This document shows positions 11,664-22,600 of a DNA stretch of 64,000 bases, piece after piece (position 1 is the stretch's first letter; every line of letters begins with the position of its first letter). The notes under the pieces were generated by a model. The model was not told where the DNA came from. It did not search any database and saw only the letters and a list, made by a program, of their open reading frames with translations. Source of the DNA: Ligustrum vulgare. Lineage: Eukaryota > Streptophyta > Magnoliopsida > Lamiales > Oleaceae. Both the position numbers and the translations under genes were made by a program. The stretch lies in assembly GCA_963555705.1 (NCBI GenBank), contig OY743177.1, positions 1,364,001 to 1,428,000 on the forward strand, read 5' to 3'.

Positions 11664-12977
11664 AAAAATACAAGTCCCTCAACTTGTGTAGTTGTGTACT
11701 TAGCCCTTCAACTTTCAAGTGTTCACCAGGCCTCCCTCCTAACTTTGTTGAATCTCATATTAATTAGAAATTATAAATATTTTTCTTCTAGCTAGCAATG
11801 CTACAAAATAAAATTAATTAAAGAATTATGTGGTAAAGAAAGAAATACATAAAAAGAGTGAAATCATTATCTGGTTAATTAGAATTTTAGTGCTATTTAC
11901 CTCAAATTTTAGAAGAGAACCAACTAAATCAAAAACCAATAAGAATCTTATATGTTCATAATCTTCCAAGTGCTTGACTCAAAGTAAACTGTGAGCTAAT
12001 CACCTTCGACGTAGGGGAATGCAAGGAACTAATTTACCCTTTCTCAAGATCGACGATTACCAGCGCTAACAAATGAAAAATCCATTAGTTCTTCAACAAG
12101 TCCTAAAATGTTTCAAAAATTCATTATGGGAAATTCATTCGTGAATTATTCTCGCCGTTTTATTTCGATTATTTTGTCCACCCCTAACTAAATACCCTAG
12201 GAAGAAAAATGGAGCCAAAAACCACTATTAAAATAGTTTTACGGTGTTTTAATTTAGTACCTCTCTTTTTGAGAGTGTACTTGAGACGTTATCTAAATGA
12301 ATACAATTATTCTCTATCTGAGTGCTTGCTTTACCACAAGTTTTTAAATTCAATCTCAACCATCAGTTCTTAGTCAAGTTCACAAATTTTTACTTTTCAA
12401 ACATTTTTAAACCACACATTCATTAAAAACAAAAACAAAAAAAAACCACGAAAAACAAAACCTTTCATATTAATTACCAAACAGGCTCTAATGATTTGAA
12501 CTTTTTTCGATCATGATGATTCCACATTACCGACTTTGCACTTGTGACGTACCGACTTTGCTTAACAAGTTACTCCAATATTGAAAAACAAAAGTTTGGG
12601 TCTAAAACACCATTCATTATCACTCAGGGGACCATCCATTTTATCCTTTCTCTATAAGAATCCACCGGCTAAAGAATCCACCAGCTGTTTTCTCATCATG
12701 CACAGCAAAAGCTGGCCAGCTAAAGGGACAGAAAGTTCCTTGTAATTAAAAACTTTGTATTCATTTAACTTGCTCAATCTTTTCCTGTCTACCACCCAAA
12801 GCTTGTGATTTTCTTAAAAATCAGTGCATGTGAACCTAAAAGGACACAAAGTAAATAATCTGATACTGATCAAAAAAAAAAAAAAGAAAGTAAATAATCT
12901 GATTGTCAATAAATAGCTAGCACCAGCAACCAAGAATTTGCATGCAGTCACAAAACTTTTATCTGAATTTCCCAAAC
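11664..12977. other. Intergenic region upstream of the GASA gene
   Basis: No coding region is recognised. A MITE-like stretch at about 12340-12490 (AGTCAAGTTCACAAATTTTTACTTTTCAAAC through ACCAAACAGGCTC, given here as two blocks) resembles copies near 15.2 kb and 16.4 kb. An ATAAATA box at about 12909-12915 lies some 60 bases before the GASA start codon and could be its TATA element. Confidence 0.5.
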
Positions 12978-13661
12978 ATGAAATTCTTGTCCTTTTTCCT
13001 CATTTCCATCCTCCTTGTACAGGTACATTTCAGGTGAAATTCTGAGAAATCTGGGTAATGTTTATTAAGTACTGACTTGGTTTTAACTTTATATTCTATA
13101 GGCATTAACCTTGAATGATGCTGCTGCTGATTCTCCTACTCAGGTAAATTACTTCCACTTCGACACTGTATAGTCTGATGATAATATTGTTTACTCATTC
13201 ATTCGACCATGGATAGTCTGATGATAATATTTGCACATTTTCTTGTTTTTATTTTAATAATTAATTCGGTTGGTATTGGTCCAAGGGATTACTGATTAAG
13301 GTTTTAATCCATAAATTTTCTTGTAATTCAACCTCATTTCAGGTGGATGAACCAGGAAATTTAGGAGGCCTTCACAAGAAAAGCCCACATCCAAAAATCA
13401 GTGAGTAATATTGAAATCACATATATATACTTGTACAAATTGAAAATTCTGGTTAATTAATTTATACAATACTACACAGATTGCAGTCATGAATGCACAA
13501 GAAGATGCAGCAAGTCATCAAGAAAGAATTTGTGCCATCGTGCATGCAAAACTTGCTGCGAGAGATGCCATTGCGTGCCGCCAGGAACTTATGGAAACAA
13601 AAATGTCTGTCCCTGCTATGCCAATCAACGAACACACGGAAATAAGCCCAAGTGTCCTTAA
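12978..13661 (+). CDS. GASA/snakin gibberellin-regulated cysteine-rich peptide
   Basis: Four exons join in frame: 12978-13022, 13102-13143, 13343-13400 and 13480-13661, giving 108 residues. Exon 1 encodes a hydrophobic signal peptide (MKFLSFFLISILLVQ). The last exon encodes the complete GASA domain, from NCSHECTRRCSKS to NKPKCP, with all 12 conserved cysteines, including the CKTCCERCHCVPPG core. In the family these are small secreted disulfide-bonded peptides involved in gibberellin-linked growth or antimicrobial defence. The start is the only Met before the signal peptide. The gene is intact, and every intron is GT-AG. It converges with the pectinesterase gene 530 bp downstream. Confidence 0.96.
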
Positions 13662-13937
13662 TATTATTATTCATATACCTTGGAGTTGGTGGATTTAATT
13701 TGCATATATATATAATCAATTCTGATAAGGACACGACTATATATATATACTTATAGTGTGCAAATTAATAATCCCCGTTGGATTTTACTTGTCAAAATCT
13801 GATGGATGATATATATATGTGTAATATATTCTACATTGGATTGGATGCCGACATATGTGCGCCATAGCAATATATACTGTTTAGCAAGACGATGAACAAA
13901 AGGTTGTAAACCTTTATTACATTATCTTGTTATACTT

Positions 13938-13943
13938 AATAAA
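13938..13943 (+). terminator. Candidate polyadenylation signal for the GASA gene
   Basis: AATAAA lies about 280 bp after the stop codon, in an AT-rich stretch. This is a plausible position, but it rests on the hexamer alone. Confidence 0.35.
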
Positions 13944-14190
13944 GATAATTTTTATATTTGAACCACCTTAAAATGTAAATTGATATATGTCGACAGTAAC
14001 ACAAGGAACTGTCCAGTTTAATTTGTCCCAAGAATTCGAACCCTCAATATATATAAGATATTTTTTTGGATGATCTGTGATACCAATAGAGCAACCGACC
14101 GTATTAATTGTCTTTATTTTTAAATTAATGTAGTGAACCTGGATTAAGAATCAGTGATTAATTAACTTCAAAATAAGTTGCAATTAATAT

Positions 14191-16359
14191 TTAGAGGTCT
14201 AATATGAAAGGAACCCCTGTAGCCGGGAGCCACTGTTCTCCATTAATCAGAGACCTCACAGTATATCTACTAGCTTCTATCCCAGAAGCATTAATTACCC
14301 TTAAACCTTTCATGTTCTCCCTACCCCCAGTCATTGCACCAGGGCCCCTATTATTATACTCCACAAAAACCACAGTGTTCGGCGGTGGGCTATTGTCCAC
14401 GAACGGCAACCACCCTCGTGGATCAATCAAGTTACCCATCTCATTCTCCATGTACGCTACGACGCCGTAATTAGTCAGAGGCCTGCCTAAATAAGTCCTA
14501 ACTCCGGTGAGGTCCTCGCCCTTGGCCGCTTGAATGGTGCAGTTTTGTATCGAAATTCCTGTATTCTCCTGTGGAAGGAACTTGGAGTGAGAGGTTATGA
14601 CATTTTCTTGTCCAGCCAATGGCCTACGAACGAAGATTTGACTGGACTGTATAACAGTGGCTGATAATCCGAAAATGAAATCTACTGTTCCATAAATTAA
14701 GCATTCTCGATAGAATTGGCGCATGGATTGTGGATTAAGAGAATCTTGATAGCCTTCAATGCTGCATCTGTAGAAAACTGATTGATCGGACTCTGAATAT
14801 AAGGCAACGGCTTGGTTCTTCTTTGGACCTGCTGTATTCCGAAATGTCATGTCTCGAGCTATGAATCCCTTGCCGTAAACCGCTGCAAACAGAAAATATA
14901 ACACGATGGTTTTAATTATAAGTACTTGATTTATACTTATAAGTAAATCTTTTAAGCTTAGCCAGACAAGCTCTAATTCACGTATCTGGCTGTACTTAAG
15001 AGCAGCTGTAATTTTTAGCAACATCTTCTGTATTATGTATAGGTCTCAAATTTAAATACAAAAGAATTTGTAACATTTATATATAATGTTGATGGTCATG
15101 CATCACCACATGAATTGTCCCCAGGAAGGGGATTTTTGTCAGACTTGGCTAGACGCGTCACAAGGAATTTGAACCCCAAAAATCAAGTTTTTAAAACACT
15201 CACAGCTTGTTTGGTAAAGCTAACTCAATCTCAACAATTCATTCTTAGTCAAGTTCACAATTTTTGACTTTTCAAACATTTTTAAATCACACATCCATCA
15301 AAAAATAAAAATCAAAAAATTTCACGTTATCAAACGACTCTTAATCTCAACTATATATTCTTAGTTAAGCATACGATATTTGACTTTTCAAACATATTTG
15401 AATTCTACATTTTTCAAAAAATTAAACAAAAATTGGGAGCGAGACAAGGACTAAGAGGTTTGTTGGTTGGTGAAATCCTTTTGCAAAAAATGGAGCCCTA
15501 TTGCGATGTGGGAAAAAAGACGAAGCAAAAGGATAACGATGAATAGAAACTTACAGAAAGTTCCAGTCATAGATGTTTTAATCTCATGGGACGTGCTGAT
15601 ATTGCCGGAAACAACGGTCTGGTGTATTCCATCACCAAACATCATCACATTCCATTTACTAAGATGAACCTTAACGTTTTCATTATAAACACCCTTCTTC
15701 ACATAAATGGAAAACCTCTTTTTGCTATAATTTGGGACAGCATTTAAGGCAGCACTGATTGTTTTGAAATTTCCAGAACCATCTTTTGCCACTACAAGAT
15801 TAGGGTTCATATGCGGACTCGAAGCCTTGGAATATGATAACCTTGGAACATCGGTTGAGCTTATAAAACTGTTGAGCTGTTTTGTGATGTGAAGAGAATT
15901 TCTTACCAATTCAACGGATTTGTTCAGTTTTTCCTCGGCAAGGTTTCTTGTTTCGTCTATTTCTCCATCAAACTCCTCGATGCATGTATAAAGATCAACA
16001 CCTGCACCACTCAGCCAGGTTTTAACATCTTTCAGTACTGTCGAATCCAATGGGGACTCGCTTGGGGATATTAATGAATTTTTAAGATTATGCAATGCAG
16101 CAGAAAGGTGTAAACGACAACTTTCTAAAGCTGAAATCGCTGTTTTATTCAGGGCAAGTCTTTGAAGAATTCCATCCTGGGAAAAATCTTTGGAGGATCT
16201 TGAAAGTTCATGAATGGCAGATTCAACTGATTGTTCATAAATGCGTTGAGCTTGAAATTCATATCCCGACTTAGACTTGATGATTTTACCATGAGATAGC
16301 CCAACATTGGCTGAAGCCACTGTAATAAAAATAAGAAACAATTTATTGAGGAAGGCCAT
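14191..16359 (-). CDS. Pectinesterase with N-terminal PMEI-like pro-region
   Basis: Two exons (16359-15555 and 14882-14191, intron 672 bp) give 498 residues. A signal peptide (residues 1-~24) is followed by a PMEI-like region (~40-170) and a pectinesterase domain from VVAKDGSGNFKTI (~189) to the C-terminus. The enzyme removes methyl esters from cell-wall homogalacturonan. Active-site residues are present: Gln292 (NQAVAL), Gln314 and Asp315 (YQDSL), Asp336 (GTVDFIFG) and Arg402. The conserved Trp of the GRPW motif is Leu404 (GRPL). The pro-region lacks the first cysteine pair of typical PMEI domains, and no RRLL-type processing site is seen before the catalytic domain. The frame is intact, so it is probably expressed, with possibly altered activity. 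Confidence 0.95.
15190..15345. repeat. MITE-like sequence in the pectinesterase intron
   Basis: It begins AGCTTGTTTGGTAAAG and contains CTTAGTCAAGTTCACAATTT and TTTTCAAACATTTTTAAATC. The same blocks occur in the same order near 12340-12420, and in inverse orientation within the element at 16416-16592. Confidence 0.5.
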
Positions 16360-16415
16360 GTTTTGCAGATTTTGTTGGTTTTTTTTTTTTTTTTTTTTTT
16401 TTTTGAGAATGTTTA

Positions 16416-16592
16416 AGCCCTTGTTTGAGCTCCATTATTTCAATTTATAATTTGAATTTTGAAAATTTAATGGTTAAAAAGTGGTTTGAAAAGTAAAAAA
16501 TTGTGGGCTTGACTTTTTTGGAAGGTTGAGATTGATTACTGTAGAAAAAATTTGTAAAAATAATGAGAAATAATGGAGCTCAAACAAGGGCT
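16416..16592. mobile_element. 177-bp MITE with perfect 25-bp terminal inverted repeats
   Basis: The left end (16416-16440, starting AGCCCTTGTTTGAGCTCC) is exactly repeated in inverse at 16568-16592. It sits about 60 bp upstream of the pectinesterase start codon, so it lies in the promoter or 5' leader of that gene. The class is not certain because the target duplication is unclear. Confidence 0.85.
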
Positions 16593-19500
16593 AATTTAGA
16601 AATCAATTTTATACGAGATGTGAGATGTGTGACGTTTGGTATTGTTTAAAAAGGAATTTTTTTCTAAAAATGAATACTAATTTTTAGGAAAATTATTGAT
16701 TAATATTTGATTGAAAAAATCAAATATTGTGGGATTGACTTTTAATGAATAATTGAGATTGAGTCCTTGTTTGACAAACCAACTTTCTCATAAAAAATAC
16801 AATTTTTTTTATATAATCAATCTTAACTATTCAAAAAAGTCAAGTCGCAATTTTTTACTTTTTAAATCACTTTTAAACACACGATTTTTCAAAACATTTT
16901 TTTCTCAAAAAGTATGTTTATTAAACACATACTGAGTATCGTAGGAAAAAAAAAAAAAAATCTAAGTGAACAGGGCGAAAATTCGTAAGCATCAATGCAT
17001 TTTGTTTGAATCAGCATTACAGTCAAATGAATGAGCATAAACTTTGTTGATAATATTCATTATTTAAGTAATTATTTTGGGATTGTCTCTGCATTAATAA
17101 TATGACAATACAATTGTTACTCCAAATTTGTTGTTCCAAAATATTGTCTCTCCTTAATTGTCTATTCAATAAAAATGTACACATCTTCACTTTTGAATGT
17201 AATTGTTTGTGTAAATTTAAAAGCAATGTTTATTAATATATTAAAACTTTTTAGGTTAAAAAATAAAGTTTATTCCATTTTTTTGGACGTCCCAATTTTG
17301 AAAGCAACCTCAAGTTTTGAACTCCATTTTTTTTTTTGCTTGAACTTCCAGATTTAACGTTGTTTTATTATAGTTAAAATATTATAAATTAAAAAACAAA
17401 CTTCCAATTTTCAATTCCAAGATTTAACGTCTTTTATCATATTTAAAATAATTATAAAATTAAATAAAATATTGAGTCATCAAGTCCCACGGAACATCCT
17501 ACATTGTCTATTTTTTTCAAGTCACGTCAACTTAACATTATAATCCATGTAGTGCATTGAAATATTTTCAACAAATTTTGTCTATTTGCTAACGTGTCAC
17601 GTATTTTTTTTTCAATTCATGAAATGCATTGAAAATACTCTAAGGGGATTCCATTTTGAGACAGCTGATCTGGACTCTGTAATGGTAGCCATTTATTTCT
17701 AACTGCCATCAATATATGTATTTAATAGAGTTCACCTAACTCAGATTTTAATTTCATTATAAAATTTAAGTGTTCTTAATAACACATGAATTTTTAAAAT
17801 TTCATTAATTCAAATGCTTTGAATAGATTTTAGTGGATTTCGATCTCATAAATATACCTACCTAACTCCTTTGAAATTATATATAGCTCGGTTCCTCAAA
17901 TTTCATTACATTTCAACCCCCGTGAATATGAAGTAGTCAAAATTGTTTGTACCTTGGACCCAAAAAAAAAAAAAAGTAATAGAAATAAAATATAAAAAAT
18001 AAAATAAAATGAGCAATTGGGTTCTCATTCCTATTGAAAGTAAACTAGAAAATTCTCCCTTTAAAACTCTAAAAAAGTTGAATGTTAACCTTAGGCACTC
18101 CTTACCAACTCCTATCACCCTTGTCCTGAAAGTTGGTGAATGATGTAAATCGCAAGTTATACATCAAGTTGGCTAAGATTTGAGTGCCACTCACTGAATT
18201 GACAAAGTGCGAATTCGAATTTGTGAGTCCTCATCCTTTATTAGTTGGGATGTACATTGGATCGCCTATAAAACTCCATTTAGCAATTAAAAATGTTTTT
18301 AATCATATCATTTTTGTGCGTAGCACTGGATGCTAGGTTAACGTGATTTCTATTTTAAGGTTGAAGAGATTTTTAATTTTTTTGATTTATTTGCTTGACT
18401 TTGTATATCTCCTAATACTATAATTTTCAGTGTTTAGAAAATCGGTTCGAGTCGAAAAAGACAACGGATCAAGGTCAAAATGTCTGATCAGGTTGAACCA
18501 GTTTTAATTAAAACATCAAAAATTATTCCAAAAATCACAAAATTTTCTTAAAAAAAAAAAAAAAAGTTATTTTACAAATAAACTAATATTTACTCATTTT
18601 AAAAAATAAAATTATATACAAAAGTAACTTAATTAAAACAACTAGAGAAAAAAAATCAAAAAACCGGCCTGTTCCTAATTGTCCCGGGTGAACCGGTCGA
18701 AAACCGAGTCAACCAACCAGTTTTTGGGGTTCTGATCCGGTTCCAGATTTTCTTGATCAAAACGATCGGTCCCATCCAATTTTCTAAACGTGAATAATTT
18801 CAAGTGAAAGTCAAACTTTAACTTTAACTTTAACTTTAATTACCACACATTTGCAGCTATCATCCACTTAAAATTTACTAATTTCCGGGGATCAACTACT
18901 CCTTTTCACTATAATCTCATTATAATTTTACCAAACAAGTACTTATATTTTTTAAAATATTTCCTATAAAACTGATTTTCAATTTGTTGATATTTATTAC
19001 TTGATTGTGTAAGTTGACAAATTTAATAATTTTAAAACTTATAATTTTCTGCAATAAATAATAAAGTTACGGATTTTATTTTCCAAGTGAGACCTCACTT
19101 TAATCACTCAACTTCATTTTATCACCGACCTTGAGGGAGGTTTTCTCCCTTACAGTGACGAAAAAAGAACTCTTCCATCCGTCTTCATCCCATCTCTTCA
19201 TTACAACTTGCAGGGATAACAAAAAGTTTTCTACACTATCGTTTCCTCTCCTCTCCTCTCATCCCGTCACCAATATCCCATCCTCCCCTTTCTTCCACAC
19301 AAAGAAAAATATAATTCACTAATCATTTACATTTTCCTAATTCAAATCTCTCCAAATCCAAACTAGAGTGTGTGAAAATTGTCTAATTGTCAAGATCTCA
19401 ACTGCACTTCAAGGTCTTTCTTAATTTGAATCATACGGTGATCATAGTTGGATCCTACCGCAGGAAACGGTATACTAGTAACATAAGCTTTCATGTTCAT

Positions 19501-19658
19501 AACAAGATTTTTGTACAAGTAATACATTTAAAATTGACAAGGATGTTATAAAGGATAAGCTTCTGAGTCAAGAATTCATGCAGTTATTTCCATATGATGG
19601 CTAAAGCTACTACTCTAAATCAAACCGTAGACAAGGACGAAGCCAAATCGTGCAATTG
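16593..19658. other. Intergenic region between pectinesterase and the TAF2 3' end
   Basis: AT-rich and without a recognised gene. It holds MITE-related sequence at about 16750-16935 (GTCCTTGTTTGACAAACC start) and a putative MITE at 18434-18787. The open frame near 19131-19322 has no motif and lies just beyond the TAF2 stop, probably in or after its 3' UTR. Confidence 0.5.
18434..18787. mobile_element. Putative MITE with TTTAGAAAATCGG-type termini
   Basis: The left end TTTAGAAAATCGGTTCGAGTC is matched by the inverted right end (TTTAGAAAATTGGATGGGACC on the minus strand). The interior is rich in GGTTCGAACCGG-like blocks. The repeats are imperfect and no target duplication was established. Confidence 0.5.
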
Positions 19659-22600
19659 TCATTGTTTTCCAAGCATTCTATTCTTGAACTTGATTTTAAT
19701 TTTATGACCCGTACTAGGTTGGCGTGCACTTGCACTGCCTTCCGTTGTGTTTACATTTGTTAGGGCATCGGCTTCACTTGGTTTTGACTTAGTTACTGGA
19801 TCTTCCTCCATTTCTGTTCTACTTTTGCTCGAATTCCCTAATTCCAATGGAGTTGGCTGCTTTATTTGCAATCCAACTGGATCCACAGTTTTTGTCTCAC
19901 CGTAGAGTATTTTAGCCATTTCTTTCTCTTTCCGCTTTTTTTGCTTTTTTTCCTTCTTCAGTCGCTTTCTTTCAATGCGCTCTGGATCGCCATCATTGTC
20001 ATTACTCTTTCGCTTCTCCTTCTTCTCGTCCTTTATCTTATCCTTCTCTCTACTTGAGGAATGAACGATGTTGGTAGCTGGTGAAGGTAAATTAGAATTT
20101 CCATGGCTCGGCATTTCCAAATCATTTTCCATGGTGTTACTTGGCAAGTGATCATCAGGTAGAAGCAGCAAAGAAACTTTGCTTGAATCTGCAGTGCATT
20201 GTAGTTCAGTTGCCAGTTTCGCACTGCCAATGCTGGCATTTACTCTAGATCCAACATCATGGCTAGAATTGACATCATCAAGGTTCTGGTTGCTTGTGCT
20301 TATATTCTCAATGAAATTTCTTTGGGGTGCATCAATGGAAACTGAGCTGATCGCTCCATGATCAGCATCAGCGCCTCCATCTTGAGATCGTATCTGTCTA
20401 CCATTATCAGGTTCCTCTGCCCGACTGGATGCTGCAGAATGCTTGACCCTAATCTTAAGCTTTGGCTTCATTGGTTCACGACTTTTAAGAACAGTAATAT
20501 CTGCTTCTTTTGGAACTTCAGCAATGACTACAGAATCATGCACAGTGTCAACACCAGATCCCCTTCGTGGATGAATATCGAATGAAGTGCCAGCATCTCC
20601 TGAAGCCTCGGGAACAATTAGGTTATCATACAAGAGGTCAGAGACTTGTTTCATGTCATTACTTTCAGATACAGTTGGCACTTTGTGAACCGTGATCGGA
20701 CCATCAGGAGTTGCTGAACCAGTAGGTGTGGCGTAAGTAGCTCCAATAGTCTGTTCATGATTTTGAGGAGAAGCATTTACTTCCTTGGAAACTTCTGGAA
20801 CCAAAATATCGCCGGGAAGTTCAAGGGTATCTGAACAAGGCTCTGGAGGATTAGATTGCTTAACAAGAGCAGCGAAAATGTTTTTAAGTTCACTGCAAGT
20901 TTTTGCATGTCCCATCCTCAGTGTTTCATCTCTTGGAACCCCATAAAGGGTTGGAGCCCTATAACAAAAGAAATATTTAGTACAATTTCCCGAAATTCTG
21001 GAGACTGGAACCAATCGATCAAATCATAAAACTCCCATCATATGCTACGCTATCAACGCTAAAACAGATAAGTAAATAGGACTTCAAAGCAGAACGTGAG
21101 ACTATATATATGCAGAGACATACACGTTAAGCTCGTATAAAATTCTTATACATGATACATCTATCACGAAATGCTTAAAACTGCCAAGGATGAATCTGTT
21201 TTCTTGTTCCTCTTCCTCAATACAGAATAAAAGCATTTTGTTCACTGTTAAGATACAGAATATATGTGTGCGTGTGCGTGTGCGCGCGCGCGCACACAGA
21301 GATATACATGTTAAGCTCATATAAAATTCCCATATATGATATATCTATCACAAATGCTAAAAACAGCCAAGGAAGAATATGTTTTTCTTGTTGCCCTTCT
21401 TCAATATTATAGAATAAAAGCATTTTGTTCACCATCAGCTTTTAAGATAAAGGATATATCTTCTTTTTCAAATCTTCCCTCAAGCTAAATTATTTTCTCA
21501 TATAATTTTTTCCCTCAAAGTTCGTATATGCAGTTTAAGTGATACACCTTGATTATTAGTTGTCATTATCAAGTTACGGAAAAACAACCAGTCATGATCA
21601 AGACTGGAACTCATGATTCTTATTAGCAACAAGTTTTAGCTTGCAAACCAAGCTCTGTATGCAGAAAATTATTTATACCCATCATCTTTTGGGATACAAG
21701 AATCCCATCTTTATTTTTTCTAGCAAAAATCCAAAAAAAAAAAAAAAAAAAAAAATCTAATTATAAAATTTGTGAAGTCAATGTACATGACAAAGGTTAA
21801 TTGAAGTGATAATTTATTGCTAAAATAAGGTACAAGAAAAATATCTAACTGGTAAAGACTTGAATAATAAAGTTTTTGCATGAAAATCCTGCTTAGAATT
21901 TATTATACCTTAAAAATTTCTGGAGTTGCATCTTTTCAGTCACCAGAAAATAATTATGTCAAAGAACCCATATTTCATTTGTGGTATAACATAAATCCTA
22001 ACAAAAAGATGTTAAAAAAAAAAAAAAATTCTCATTTAATTAAGTGTATAATGAATTTTGTATCTAGCAATCAGTTGCATGCAATAATAAGGTCGAGTTC
22101 TTAAGAGAATGCAAGCATGGGCACCTTCCAGCAAGAACTTGCAAAATGCAGAAAATGTAGTGACGAAGAATAACGTTGTTAAAGGCCAGGGGGCTCTCAA
22201 GCAAGCGAAGCATGGCTACAAGTGTTTCACACTTTACATCATTGCCAGGATCAGATGGATTTTGCATCTGACATAAGCGCAAAGCATGGACACCTAATTT
22301 AACTTGCCCTGTATAATCAAGATAAGAAATTTCTTCAAGTTGTATACTTAGGCTTGATAAGGTAAACACGATCTACCAAACATAACAAAAAAATATCGCT
22401 AGTGAAGATTAGATCTATGAATGCTATTTTTATGAAAAATAAGAATCAAAAATATGTGAGAGAACAGGGAGGAGGGTAGACAAGAGGGGGAGGAAAAAAG
22501 AAAATAAAGATGACAATATGGAATTTGAGTTCATGAAGTATAAACCTCTAAGAGACATCTCGTCATTTAGGTATCTGATGAATAGTATTAGTACTGCATC

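Noticed and set aside
838..11670. An exact 9-bp target duplication for the MULE
   Set aside because: The flanks (TTTTTTAAA-like and ATTAAAAAT-like) are both AT-rich but do not match, so no duplication is claimed.
13489..13698. A separate 69-codon protein within the GASA gene
   Set aside because: It is another frame of GASA exon 4. The spliced frame has the 12-cysteine GASA domain and explains the sequence.
19131..19322. Small Ser/Phe-rich protein downstream of TAF2
   Set aside because: No motif, no splice context, and the composition follows a TC-rich stretch.
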